Assembly (NCBI GenBank): GCA_949987705.1
Contig: OX465283.1
Coordinates: 96,955,813 to 97,019,812 of the forward strand
Direction: 5' to 3'
Origin: Thereva unica
Taxonomy: Eukaryota > Arthropoda > Insecta > Diptera > Therevidae
Length of the DNA: 64,000 nucleotides
Part shown: positions 34,357 through 44,867 of the stretch, in pieces
How positions within the stretch are numbered: position 1 is the first letter of the stretch
How the letters are laid out: every line of letters begins with the position of its first letter
Notes under the pieces: generated by a model
The model's database searches: none
What the model saw: only the letters and a program-made list of their open reading frames with translations
What the model was told of the DNA's origin: nothing
Program-made: the position numbers and the translations under genes

Positions 34357-35214
34357 TATATCTATATCTATAAAAATCTCGTGTCACAGTGTTTGTTACC
34401 GAACTCCTCCGAAACGGGTTGGCCGATTTTTATGAAATTTTTTGTATATATTTTGTAGGTCTGAGAATAGGTCGTAGGCTATTTTTTATACCTTTAACCA
34501 AAAGAAACAGGTGAAAAATCTAAAAAATTGGTAACTTTAGGAATTTTCACTTTATTTTAGTTTGTATAGCTTCATGGCCTACCTATTGTTTGACAGCTTC
34601 GTAAATGTAAAATTGTCATTAAATTGAATCATTGTATTTAATGAAAATTTCAAATTTCCGCAACTGTCAAACAATAGGTAGGCCATGACGCTATTAAAAC
34701 TAAACTGAAATACAATAAGCAATATAGTATACTCAATATACGTGGCGGCCGTCTCAAGAGGATGGAATACCACTTTCTTCACAACCTCCTCGACATGGGT
34801 CTCAAATGAAAGGGTATGATAAGTAGAATACAATAAGTAATATAGTATACTCAATATACCGTTAGATCCATGGCGGCTGTCTCCAGAGGGCGGATTACCA
34901 CTTTCTTCACAACCCCCTCGACATGGGTATCAAATGAAAGAGTATGATAAGTAGAATCTAATAAGCAATATAGTATACTCAATAGACGGGTTTAGATTCT
35001 TAATTTGAACTGATACCTGAACGGCTGGTCTGATTTTTGCAAGCTTATGAACTTCGTCCCTGTGAGAGATCTTGCGATCGGATTACCTTTTTCTTTACAA
35101 TCTTCTGACATTGCTTTCAAATGAAAGAGTGTGACGAGTAGAATTCAGTAAGCTATGTAGCGTTATTTTAAATCCAATATAGCGGCTCCACAAAATGGCG
35201 CATTACCTTTTTCT

Positions 35215-35397
35215 GTGCCTCCTGGATATGGGTGTCATTATTTTCAGTTGAACGTCGGTTCGGTATTTATCATCCTGCGAAACATCAATCTACCAAAACT
35301 TTGCAATGGCACCAGATTGCCTGTGGAAAAGGTTATGAATAATGTGATCGAAGCTACCATTATCAAGGGAAAGTACCAAGGGAAGATGTTTTTATTC
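35215..35397 (+). pseudogene. Helitron PIF1-like helicase fragment
   Basis: The frame reads VGSVFIILRNINLPKLCNGT and then RLPVEKVMNNVIEATIIKG. This is the conserved block near the C-terminal end of the PIF1-type helicase domain in Helitron Rep/helicase proteins. About 45 residues remain; both sides are lost. It is a relic of the autonomous parent element. Confidence 0.75.
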
Positions 35398-35479
35398 TGA
35401 GAATTTCAATGAGTACGAATGATTGGACGCACAAGCCGAGTCGGCTGCAACATGAAAATGCCGTCGCTTGAATGATCGA

Positions 35480-35760
35480 TATTGACCCGAAATTTTGATG
35501 GCGGATGAAGCTCATTTTACACTCTCTGTGGGTGTCAATAACCAAAACTGTCAAATTTGGGAAACAGAGACTGCATGGACCGGAGTGAGCTCAAAAACCA
35601 CCATCGGACCATTTTTCTTGAAAGTTCGAGAAATCCCGAGGCGGCGCACGCTATCGTTGGATGTTGGTGCGTCCGAAAACGCATGAAAAAGGTCTGGCGA
35701 ACCTATTTTCAACAAGACGGCGCCAATTTACATATTTTATTGGGGAAGCCCAAGAGTTTG
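35480..35760 (+). pseudogene. mariner transposase fragment inside Helitron H4
   Basis: The pieces DEAHFTLSVGVNNQNCQIWE, TIGPFFL and YFQQDGANLH come in the order expected for mariner transposases, where the two aspartates (in DEAHF and QQDGA) are catalytic. They lie in two frames, so there are frameshifts and an internal deletion. No mariner termini are seen beside it, which suggests capture or an old, eroded insertion. Confidence 0.72.
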
Positions 35761-36007
35761 TTTTTGTGACAGGGTGCCGCAGTATCATGAAGTGACCCAT
35801 GCAGAAGACGGCAAAACTAAAAACGGCATTGCAATGAACTCAAAACATTTCAAAAATTTAATTCATAATGCTATTACCATTACCATTGAACTGTAAATAG
35901 CTGAAATTAATAATTTTGCTCCAAATTGATATCTCCTTTGTTGTTTTGTTGTATTTTTTAGTCAGTTAATTAATTTCGGGCAGAACTAAGTCTGCCGGGT
36001 CAACTAG

Positions 36008-36022
36008 TATATATATATATAT
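36008..36022. repeat. Short (TA)n tract, insertion site of BEL-3
   Basis: TATAT at 36018-36022 is one copy of the BEL-3 TSD. Confidence 0.9.
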
Positions 36023-36903
36023 TGTTTCGGTAGCTCATTGTGTTGCCTCGATTTCTTTTTCTTTGTTTTCTGAAAAGAAATTATTCTCCAAAAAAAAAAT
36101 ATGAAAGCGAAAAGATTAAATACAAATTATCATCCACACGTAAGGGATTCGAAACCAAGTGCCGACCAGTGAATTTCCCTACCCGCCAGCCAGATTCACG
36201 GTAAGAATGTGGCTTGGATATAATCTAACTAAAGACGGCGTTAATGTTCAATTTTTGGCACCACTGTGATAATTTCAAAGGTAATTTTCCAAGAAAATAA
36301 AAATCACACTTCAAACAAACTTTATAATTTTATTTGCGTATTATTGCAATTATTGTTTCTTAATATCACTTATGAGTACATATATATATATATAGATATT
36401 TTTCAAGGTTTTTAAAAATTTGTTACCAATTTAATTAATTCTGGATTGATGCTTCTATCTTCGGTCCAACGGCTACGAGTTTCAAGTAGAGAGAGCCCTG
36501 TTACCTCGGATGAATCTTTATATTAATTCGTAGCGGTTTCCCTGTGCCTTAGTTGGGGGAAGGTTTTCCCGCTCTTCTACAGGTCATCGCCCTGTCCATG
36601 CTGATGTAAATGGGTCGGTCATTGACCCTCTATCCAACTGCTAAAACTCTCCCCTTCTGGTTTTGGTCTTTGCTAATATCAATGGCTTCCCCGAGACTCG
36701 AATAATGATGTTGTGGTTTTGTGCCTTCTCTGTTGTCACCTTGTCGAATTTTGATAGTTTCGTGTGTTTTTATATTCAGTGGTGATATTTTGATTATGGT
36801 GCGTGCGCGAATTTATTATTTTGAAATACTCCCTCCGGTAAGTCCACAATTGCGATGCGTACTCTAGTTTTTGTTTTTTTTAGAAGGTGCTGTATCCTCA
36901 ACA
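36023..36903 (-). repeat. BEL-3 3' LTR
   Basis: On the minus strand it starts TGTTGAGGATACAGC (36903) and ends GCTACCGAAACA (36023). It is 881 bp. Confidence 0.94.
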
Positions 36904-36920
36904 TACTCGCCCCCTTGGCA
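36904..36920 (-). other. BEL-3 polypurine tract
   Basis: On the minus strand AAGGGGGCGAGTA directly precedes the 3' LTR. Confidence 0.8.
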
Positions 36921-37183
36921 TCGCTGCAAGCGATGTCAACATAGAAAGTTGTAGCTGCGTAGTTAGGTTAGCTCCATCTGAACGCCTTGAGGAGCTGGAA
37001 GAAAAATTAAGGGTTGATGATGGATAGGGGTATAGCGCCCTGCCTCGCTCTCTGGATTAAGGATTGGGAATAACGAATTACGGGGAACAAGTAATTCTCA
37101 GGTGAGCGTGGAAAATATAATTCAATTAGTTAGTTGAAATTGGTAATGTTTTTTTTTTTTTTGTTTGTTTTGGTGTTTATGTT

Positions 37184-40100
37184 TTAATGTTTCTCTGTTG
37201 GGTGATCGTTATCCCTTTGAAAGGGCAACCTACAAATTTTTGTTATTGGACGTTTCAGGATAGTGTTTTTAATTTTTATAGAGACAACTCGGACTAAACC
37301 GTCTGTCCCTGGGTAGACCTCTGTGATTCGTCCCAATGCCCATTGACATGGCGGAAGATTGTCTTCTTTTACAAGAACTAATTCTCCAGGTTTCATGTTG
37401 CGTTCAAGCTTTAGCCATTTTGGTCGTTGCTGTAAACGACTCAAGTATTCTGCCTTCCATCTCTTCCAAAAATGTTGGACTAATCGCTGAGTTAGTTGCC
37501 ATCTATTCAGATGGTTGAGTTTGACATCCAACAATGACGGTTCTGGAATGGCTAGAAGTGATCCTCCTGTTAAAAAGTGTGCAGGCGTTAAGGGCGTAAG
37601 ATCTTCGGAGTCAGTGCTCATTTCGGTAAGCGGTCTCGAGTTCAAGCATGCTTCTATTTGGGTTAACGTTGTGGTGAATTCCTCATATGTTAGTGACGTG
37701 TTTCCTATAACTCTTCTAATGTGGTATTTCGTTGATTTAACTCCTGCTTCCCAGAGCCCCCCAAAGTGAGGTGAAGACGGTGGAATGAAGTCAAAGCTGA
37801 CTCCGTCATTTTCTAAAATAGCGCCTATTTCATTGTTTATTTGGTTTGCCAATTGTTGATTTTGTTTCTTAAGTAGTCGGTTCGCTCCAACGAAATTTGT
37901 ACCATTATCGCAATACAATTTGTTGCACAATCCTCTCCTTGCTGTAAATCTTCGAAATGCGGCGATAAATCCTTCAGCGCTTAGGTCTGTCACCAGTTCC
38001 AGATGTAATGCTTTAATTGTCATGCATACGAATAAAGCGATGTATGCCTTATACTTCTTTGGATTGCGACCCTTGTGGGTTTTTAGCTCGAATGGTCCAC
38101 AGTAGTCCACTCCTGTGTGGGTAAATGGTCGTGACATCTGCGTTCTTACTGCCGGTAGATGACCCATTAGTTGAGTTTGCGTGATGGCCCGTTGTCTATA
38201 GCAGATGAGACACTTATGTATTTGTTGTCGGATGGTGCTCCGTGCGTTTAAGATCCAGTATCTTTGTGCAAGGGTTTGCATTGTCAGCTGTTTTCCTCCA
38301 TGCATGGTGTCTCTATGGGCTTTATTGATTATTAGGATTGTGAGGTGGCATTTATCTGGCAGTATTATGGGAAATTTCTCTTGATATGATAACTCGGAAT
38401 GGAACAGTCTTCCTCCAACTCGTAAAATCCCCTTTTCATCGAGGAACGGGTTTAGTTTCTTCAGACGACTTTGATTGGGTAGAAGCCTTTGTTGACGGAT
38501 AGCCTTGATGTCATCGTTGAACTCTCTTTGCTGAATTCGATGTAGCCAATATTGTAAGGCGTCGTTAAGCTCGTCACTCTTGAGGTAGGCGCCCTTACGC
38601 TCTGAGATGGGTCGTCGAATGTTAAAAGCAAATCTTTTGCAGTATGCGGTTATCCTTAGCAGCCTCGTGAGGGATGAATATTTCAACTCGAGATCATCCT
38701 CGTCAATGTTGACTTGTAAGCTGGTAATTTTTCGTTGTTCTAGGTCGGTGTCCCAGGTACGTTTTGACTTTGGCCAATGCTCTTCCGGTAACTGCAGCCA
38801 GGTAGGTCCGTTCCACCAGAGTTCATGTTTGATCAAATCTGACGGATTCATTCCTCGGGATGCACAGTCTGCAGGGTTTTGCTTCGAAGGCACATGATTC
38901 CATATGTTTCGTCCTAAAGTCTCGTGGATGTGCGAGACACGGTTAGCGATGAATGTTTTCCACTTGTAAGGCTGACTGTTGAGCCACGCTATCACAATCT
39001 CTGAGTCCGTCCACGCGTGTGTTGTATGGGAAACCTCCAGCTTCAGTGCCTTTGTTACATAGCGCATTAGCTTCGCGAGTAGTGATGCTGCACATAGTTC
39101 CAGCCGTGGCAATGTCACTGTTTTTAGAGGCGCCACCTTTGTCTTGGCAGCGATTAAGGTCGTATGTCGATTGCCTTGTTCGTCGACTACGCAGAGATAA
39201 ACAACAGCTGCATACGCCTTCATGGATGCGTCCGAAAATCCATGAAGTTCCGTTTTCTGGTTTGTGTTTTTGTAATGTGTCCACCTGCAAACTTTAACAT
39301 TATCAATGTCTGACAAACCCTTTTTATATTTTAGCCACTCAAACGTAAGATTTTCCGGGATTTCCTCGTCCCAGCCAAGACCCTTGAGCCACAACGTCTG
39401 GATAAAAAGTTTGCCCTCAATAATTATGGGTGATAAGAGACCAAGCGGATCAAAAAGTTTGGATATCTCCGACAAAATTGTTCTTTTTGTCCATCTTGAT
39501 GGGTCTGGACTGGTAGTGTAGGCATACGTCAATATGTCTGATGCGGGCTTCCAGAAGATACCTAATGCCCGGATGCTGTCGTCGAGGGATATTTCACAGG
39601 ACAGGTTAGTTTCACGATATTCTGGAGGTAACGCCTTTAACATTTCTTTGCAGTTTGATGACCACTTTCGAAGCGAAAATCCTCCAGCGTTCATTAGTTG
39701 TAGCAATTGTTGTTGCACTAATAAGGCTTCGTCGATAGTGTGAGATCCCGACAGTAAATCATCAACATAAAAATCATTTACTGCAACATCGTAAGCCTTA
39801 GAATAGTTCTCCTTTTCGTCGTGAGCCAGTTGTTTAATCGTTCGGGTTGCTAAGTACGGTGCACTTTTAGTCCCAAAAGTTACCGTCAATAGTTTGTATT
39901 CTTCTATGGGATGGTTCGTTGAATCTCGCCACACAATCCTTTGGTAGTCTGCATCTGTATTTCGCACTCGGATTTGTCGGTACATTTTTTCTAAGTCCGC
40001 AGTAAATGCCACACAATGTTTTCTCCAACGAATTAATAGCGTAATTAAGTCATCTTGCACCACGGGTCCCTTGAGCATCATATCATTTAATGAAACTCCG

Positions 40101-42475
40101 CTGTCGGTAGATCTTGAAGCATCGAAAACGACTCGCAGTTTAGTTGTTGTACTCGTTTCCTTAATCACTCCATGATGGGGTAGATAACTGCACGTATAGT
40201 TGGCTGTTCCGTTTAAAATTTGACGATGTTCTTCTTCGGATGTGCTGACCCTGGTCATGTGGCCCAGTTCCAAATATTCACGAACACATTTGGAATACTC
40301 TTGTTTCAGCTTTGGGTCTTTGATGAATCTTCTTTCCATTTGCAATAATCGTGATATTGCAATACTCCTCGATTTTCCTAAATGCAGGTGTTCACTTGCC
40401 GCTTTGAGTGGTAGTTGGACCTCGTATCGCCCATCTGCTGACCGCCTTGTAGTCCTTGCGAATAGTGCTTCGCACTCATCTTCCTCTTCAGTATGTAGGG
40501 GCCTTTCTTTAATCTCTTCGAGTTCCCAAAATCGTTTGAGCCATTCATCGACGTCTGTGCGCACATGGAAATTCCGAAGTTGTATGGAGGTTTGACTTTG
40601 ATTTTGGATTTCTCCCGATAAGATCCATCCTAGACGCGTTTTTTGTGCTACAGGACTCCCGTCAATGCTGTTTACCAATCCCTCCATTATGATTTTTCCA
40701 TATACGTCGGCTCCCAAGAGTAACTCCACTCTCCCTGGTTGATGGTATTCTGGATCCGCTAATTCAAGTTGCTTTAAATGAGTCCAGTGATGCTGATTAA
40801 TCGTCTGTGTAGGCATGATGTCCGTCACCTTCCGCAATACTAATCCAGTCACTTCAATGTGGCAATTGTTGTTCTTCAAAGATTTGATGATGAACCTTGT
40901 TTTGAACCTCGCACAGCTTAAATTTTTATCCTCTACGGAGTAAATGTTAGCATTGATCGCTTCCCCTTTCAACTGCAAATCCTGCTTCACGCTTTCTGTG
41001 ATGAATGACGCTTGTGATCCCTGGTCAATCAGGGCCCGAACTATTCTCTCCTTACCATTGTGAGACACCACTCTAACTAGCGCTGTAGCCAAAAGCACTT
41101 GATTGGGTTGATTTCGATTCACCATGAAGACACCAAGATTGTTTGAGTTAGTACGTTCCCGATGTTGAGTTGATTCTGTGACGTGAGCATTCGTTTGATT
41201 GGCATCTGGAGTCGATGTTGGAGCTCTCGCATTGCCACTTTGGTTTGTTTGGGCTTCAATTGGCGTGTTGTGATGAAGAAGAGTGTGATGATGTCTGTTG
41301 CACTGCCGGCATTTTCGCGCACTGGGGCAGTTTGCCGAGATGTGTCCCGATCCCAAACAGTTTATGCACAGTCCTGATTTTCTCACTACTTCCATTCTCT
41401 TAGATGTGGCACAAGATAGAAATTTGGAGCACTGTCTTATATTGTGGGGTTGTAAACAGAAGACACATGAAGCTTGGGTTGCGACATGAAATGTGTTGGT
41501 TTGGAATCTAGACGGATGGGGTTTTGGAACTTCCCTGATCGCAGTTGGTTTCCTAGTAGATGATATTGCTTCTAATGTCCTAAAACGATTCTTCAGAAAC
41601 TCTTGTAGTTCCTTCCAGGTTGGTAACTCACTTCTTCCGCTTATAGATTGCTCCCAAAGCTGATGAGTCGAAGAAGGGAGTCGCTTCACCACTAAGTACA
41701 CGATGAGTGGATCCCAGCTTGACACATCGAGTTTTAAATTTTCTAACGCCAAAAGACATTCGGTTGTAATGTCCAACAATTTTCTGATTCCTTGCGCTGT
41801 CTCTGTTGACCAGATGGGTTGACTAAACAATGTATCCAATTGGAACCAGACTAAAACTCGCTTGTTGTCATAGCGTTCCTTAAGAAGCGCCCAAGTTGGT
41901 TCATAATTGTCATCAGTAATTTGCAGATGTCGGATGAGGTTTTCTGGCTCTCCTTCCAACAACAACTTTAAGTACTGTAACTTTTGAACTGGCGCGTAGC
42001 TTGTGTTTTCATGAATCATCGTTCTAAATAAGTCATGAAATGTTGTCCACTTCTTATAGTCTCCATTAAATTTTTCGATTGCTAATTTAGGTAGTTTTAA
42101 TGAAGTACCGTGGGTGCCTTGATAGGTTGCATTCGCGATTGTGGTGTTTGCTTGAGTGTTGGGTTCTGGCGGAGTTGTTTTAATTATGGCATCTTCCAGT
42201 AATACCACGTTTAACATGAAATGTTCTTCGACCTGGTCGTAGACGTTAGCAGCGAAGTATTCACATTTGTTGATATCGAACTTATCATCGGAATATTGGA
42301 GTACAAGGAGTTCCTTGTGTCGTTGCTGAAATCCAGCCCATAGATCTTCGAATTGCTTCAGTCTCCTTTCATAATATGACTTATTTCGTCGTTCCCTGGA
42401 TTCCTTTTTTGTGTTGATTATGCATTTTTGTAAAAGCTCACGCTGAGCTTTCTGTTGTATTATCAATCCTTCCAT
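37184..42475 (-). CDS. gag-pol: BEL-3 Gag-Pol polyprotein, intact
   Basis: A single frame of 1763 residues starts at ATG 42475. Gag ends with three Cys/His clusters near residues 335-400 (CVFCLQPHNIRQC, CINCLGSGHISANC, CRQCNRHHH). The protease motif is IDQGSQ near 485, followed by the DUF1758-like block LLLGADVYG and GWILSG. RT has FTADLEKMYRQ (near 825) and FYVDDLLSG (near 905). RNase H has HGFSDAS (near 1080). Integrase has the zinc-binding CLICYRQ (near 1420), then D in DYCGPF, D in CDNGTNF and E in HFGGLWEAG (near 1575). Gag and Pol share one frame, as in many BEL elements. No stop or frameshift is present. Confidence 0.95.
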   Translation of the reverse strand: MEGLIIQQKAQRELLQKCIINTKKESRERRNKSYYERRLKQFEDLWAGFQQRHKELLVLQYSDDKFDINKCEYFAANVYDQVEEHFMLNVVLLEDAIIKTTPPEPNTQANTTIANATYQGTHGTSLKLPKLAIEKFNGDYKKWTTFHDLFRTMIHENTSYAPVQKLQYLKLLLEGEPENLIRHLQITDDNYEPTWALLKERYDNKRVLVWFQLDTLFSQPIWSTETAQGIRKLLDITTECLLALENLKLDVSSWDPLIVYLVVKRLPSSTHQLWEQSISGRSELPTWKELQEFLKNRFRTLEAISSTRKPTAIREVPKPHPSRFQTNTFHVATQASCVFCLQPHNIRQCSKFLSCATSKRMEVVRKSGLCINCLGSGHISANCPSARKCRQCNRHHHTLLHHNTPIEAQTNQSGNARAPTSTPDANQTNAHVTESTQHRERTNSNNLGVFMVNRNQPNQVLLATALVRVVSHNGKERIVRALIDQGSQASFITESVKQDLQLKGEAINANIYSVEDKNLSCARFKTRFIIKSLKNNNCHIEVTGLVLRKVTDIMPTQTINQHHWTHLKQLELADPEYHQPGRVELLLGADVYGKIIMEGLVNSIDGSPVAQKTRLGWILSGEIQNQSQTSIQLRNFHVRTDVDEWLKRFWELEEIKERPLHTEEEDECEALFARTTRRSADGRYEVQLPLKAASEHLHLGKSRSIAISRLLQMERRFIKDPKLKQEYSKCVREYLELGHMTRVSTSEEEHRQILNGTANYTCSYLPHHGVIKETSTTTKLRVVFDASRSTDSGVSLNDMMLKGPVVQDDLITLLIRWRKHCVAFTADLEKMYRQIRVRNTDADYQRIVWRDSTNHPIEEYKLLTVTFGTKSAPYLATRTIKQLAHDEKENYSKAYDVAVNDFYVDDLLSGSHTIDEALLVQQQLLQLMNAGGFSLRKWSSNCKEMLKALPPEYRETNLSCEISLDDSIRALGIFWKPASDILTYAYTTSPDPSRWTKRTILSEISKLFDPLGLLSPIIIEGKLFIQTLWLKGLGWDEEIPENLTFEWLKYKKGLSDIDNVKVCRWTHYKNTNQKTELHGFSDASMKAYAAVVYLCVVDEQGNRHTTLIAAKTKVAPLKTVTLPRLELCAASLLAKLMRYVTKALKLEVSHTTHAWTDSEIVIAWLNSQPYKWKTFIANRVSHIHETLGRNIWNHVPSKQNPADCASRGMNPSDLIKHELWWNGPTWLQLPEEHWPKSKRTWDTDLEQRKITSLQVNIDEDDLELKYSSLTRLLRITAYCKRFAFNIRRPISERKGAYLKSDELNDALQYWLHRIQQREFNDDIKAIRQQRLLPNQSRLKKLNPFLDEKGILRVGGRLFHSELSYQEKFPIILPDKCHLTILIINKAHRDTMHGGKQLTMQTLAQRYWILNARSTIRQQIHKCLICYRQRAITQTQLMGHLPAVRTQMSRPFTHTGVDYCGPFELKTHKGRNPKKYKAYIALFVCMTIKALHLELVTDLSAEGFIAAFRRFTARRGLCNKLYCDNGTNFVGANRLLKKQNQQLANQINNEIGAILENDGVSFDFIPPSSPHFGGLWEAGVKSTKYHIRRVIGNTSLTYEEFTTTLTQIEACLNSRPLTEMSTDSEDLTPLTPAHFLTGGSLLAIPEPSLLDVKLNHLNRWQLTQRLVQHFWKRWKAEYLSRLQQRPKWLKLERNMKPGELVLVKEDNLPPCQWALGRITEVYPGTDGLVRVVSIKIKNTILKRPITKICRLPFQRDNDHPTEKH

Positions 42476-43760
42476 TGTTGTTTTCAGGATTCAAATAATA
42501 TACGTTGTTGGCGACGAATGTTAATGCAGATACAGTTGGTAAGTTTATGAAATAATTGTTAACGTTTTCAACTACTGATGCCTCTTTATTTTAGTTTACT
42601 TAACAACAATGACGATAAATATAACTTCGTATGTATGTATTGTATATGTATATTGATAAATATTATTTAGTACGTAGATGCAAATGTTAGTTAGATGTTA
42701 AATTTCATTTATTTATCAATAAAGAGACTTAAAACCATTCGAATAAAACTTTCAGTTGTTTATATTTGTTTTTAGTTATTGTTCCAAATAAATAATTTTG
42801 AATATGTACTCACAGTTTATTCAGCTACTTCTTTTGTGGGTGCTACCTGATTTTTCTCATCGTCAACTGAAGAACAGCTTAAACTTATTGGCTGAGTGGA
42901 AGTCTTGATGGCTGTATAGTTGAAAACCTTTTGTCTTGATGGCTGTAGTTGCAAACCCTTTGTCTTGATGGCTGTAGTTGAAAACGTGTCGAGTTTTGTA
43001 TACCTGCACTGCAATTTGGGGGTTTTGTTTTTTACCGATTTGTTTAAAAAATGTTTAATTTGATCGGCACAAGAGTATTAATGTTACTTGTAATTAATTA
43101 TTCGTTTAAACTGCACCCGTATTGATACCGTTAAACCGGTCACCTTTTCCGTTTAGAACCGTTATGACTGTACCGTTGATACCGCTTTTCGCGACCGTTA
43201 GAAATTCGATTTTTGACGTGGAAATTCACTGATTTAACTTTCAAAATTTCCCGAGAGTTCCTTTCACTTTCACTATGCTTTCAATTTCGCTTTCACAATA
43301 TTTTAGGTTTCGATTTCACGGATTTAGTTTTGGAATTCACTTTGGTCTCCTTAATATTCACTTTGATTTCACAAGTTTTTATTTTTAGATTTCACAAATA
43401 GTTCTTTAATATTCACCTTGATTTCACAAATTTTTAGAGCTCACCTTAGATTTCCAAACATTTAGCTCTTAGAGTTCACATTAGATTTCAAAAAAAAAAT
43501 TTAGTTTTTAGAGTTCACATTAGATTTCACAAAAAATTTAGTTTTTAGAGTTCACATTAGATTTCACAAAAAAATTTAGTTTTTAGAGTTCACATTAGAT
43601 TTCACAAAAAAAATTTAGTTTTTAGAGTTCACATTAGATTTCACAAAAAATTTAGTTTTTAGAGTTCACATTAGATTTCACAAAAAAATTTAGTTTTTAG
43701 AGTTCACATTAGATTTCACAAAAAAATTTATTCTTACAATAGTTGCTGCTGTTTCTCTTT
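42476..43760 (-). other. BEL-3 leader with two tandem repeat blocks
   Basis: This 1.3-kb leader separates the primer site from gag-pol. It has a three-copy ~30-bp repeat (CTTGATGGCTGTAGTTG core, 42900-42990) and a longer array at 43430-43735. No other gene is visible. Confidence 0.75.
43430..43735. repeat. Tandem ~40-bp repeat in BEL-3 leader
   Basis: Seven or so units carry AGAGTTCACATTAGATTTCA followed by an A-run of variable length and TTTAGTTTTT. Units are almost identical apart from the A-run, indicating recent expansion. Confidence 0.9.
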
Positions 43761-43778
43761 ATCCGGCTCGAAGGACCA
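43761..43778 (-). other. BEL-3 primer binding site (tRNA-Tyr type)
   Basis: The minus strand reads TGGTCCTTCGAGCCGGAT directly after the 5' LTR, matching the tRNA-Tyr 3' end. Confidence 0.88.
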
Positions 43779-44651
43779 TGTTTCGGTAGCTCATTGTGTT
43801 GCCTCGATTTCTTTTTCTTTGTTTTCTGAAAAGAAATTATTCTCCAAAAAAAAATATGAAAGCGAAAAGATTAAATACAAATTATCATCCACACGTAAGG
43901 GATTCGAAACCAAGTGCCGACCAGTGAATTTCCCTACCCGCCAGCCAGATTCACGGTAAGAATGTGGCTTGGATATAATCTAACTAAAGACGGCGTTAAT
44001 GTTCAATTTTTGGCACCACTGTGATAATTTCAAAGGTAATTTTCCAAGAAAATAAAAATCACACTTCAAACAAACTTTATAATTTTATTTGCGTATTATT
44101 GCAATTATTGTTTCTTAATATCACTTATGAGTACATATATATATATAGATATTTTTCAAGGTTTTTAAAAATTTGTTACCAATTTAATTAATTCTGGATT
44201 GATGCTTCTATCTTCGGTCCAACGGCTACGAGTTTCAAGTAGAGAGAGCCCTGTTACCTCGGATGAATCTTTATATTAATTCGTAGCGGTTTCCCTGTGC
44301 CTTAGTTGGGGGAAGGTTTTCCCGCTCTTCTACAGGTCATCGCCCTGTCCATGCTGATGTAAATGGGTCGGTCATTGACCCTCTATCCAACTGCTAAAAC
44401 TCTCCCCTTCTGGTTTTGGTCTTTGCTAATATCAATGGCTTCCCCGAGACTCGAATAATGATGTTGTGGTTTTGTGCCTTCTCTGTTGTCACCTTGTCGA
44501 ATTTTGACAGTTTCGTGTGTTTTTATATTCAGTGGTGATATTTTGATTATGGTGCGTGCGCGAATTTATTATTTTGAAATACTCCCTCCGGTAAGTCCAC
44601 AATTGCGATGCGTACTCTAGTTTTTGTTTTTTTTAGAAGGTGCTGTATCCT

Positions 44652-44656
<5 letters not shown>
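43779..44656 (-). repeat. BEL-3 5' LTR
   Basis: It is 878 bp with the same termini as the 3' LTR; the three-base length difference is accounted for by one A-run and one TA-run. Confidence 0.94.

Positions 44657-44710
<54 letters not shown>
44657..44710. repeat. (TA)n tract
   Basis: This is the right remnant of the TA tract in the small LTR. Its first five bases are the second BEL-3 TSD copy. Confidence 0.95.
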
Positions 44711-44712
<2 letters not shown>

Positions 44713-44867
44713 AACTAAAGCTTGCAAAATGTAATGAAAAAGAAGAAGAAGAGATGTGTCTCCCGAGGAAGCATAACAATGTGGTCATTAAGAATTTAGT
44801 AGTTGTTGAGAAATAAAAGTGTTTACAAAAGTAATAGTCCGAGTATTAATAAATACACAACAGATAG

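Larger units (their letters stand above)
34361..36007 (+). mobile_element. Helitron-like element H4 with helicase and mariner relics
   Basis: It starts TCTATATCTATAAAAATCTC at 34361 and ends GCCGGGTCAACTAG at 36007 before T, so it runs on the plus strand. It has the palindromic module (34556-34708) and two to three minisatellite units (34740-34985). It then contains a PIF1-like helicase fragment (35215-35397) and a mariner transposase fragment (35480-35760). The helicase fragment ties the whole group to Helitrons. Confidence 0.8.
36023..44656 (-). mobile_element. BEL-3, apparently complete BEL/Pao retrotransposon
   Basis: LTRs at 36023-36903 and 43779-44656 flank a tRNA-Tyr-type primer site, a leader, one uninterrupted gag-pol frame and a polypurine tract, all on the minus strand. 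The TSD is TATAT in a TA tract. LTR differences seen by eye are one T/C substitution and two length changes in an A-run and a TA-run. No env frame is present. It is the best candidate for a recently or currently mobile element here. Confidence 0.95.
18243..44862 (+). mobile_element. Small solo LTR (about 190 bp plus TA tract), split by nested insertions
   Basis: Sequence 18243-18280 begins TGTAATATAC and 44711-44862 ends ACACAACA; both border GATAG (18238-18242 and 44863-44867). TG...CA ends, a 5-bp TSD, an AATAAA near 44813 and no internal region point to a solo LTR, of copia or BEL type. All material between 18281 and 44710 sits in its (TA)n tract. The family is not identified because no internal coding region remains. 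Confidence 0.8.

Noticed and set aside
43430..43735. CRISPR-like regular repeat array
   Set aside because: Units are adjacent with no unique spacers, and the sequence is eukaryotic transposon leader.
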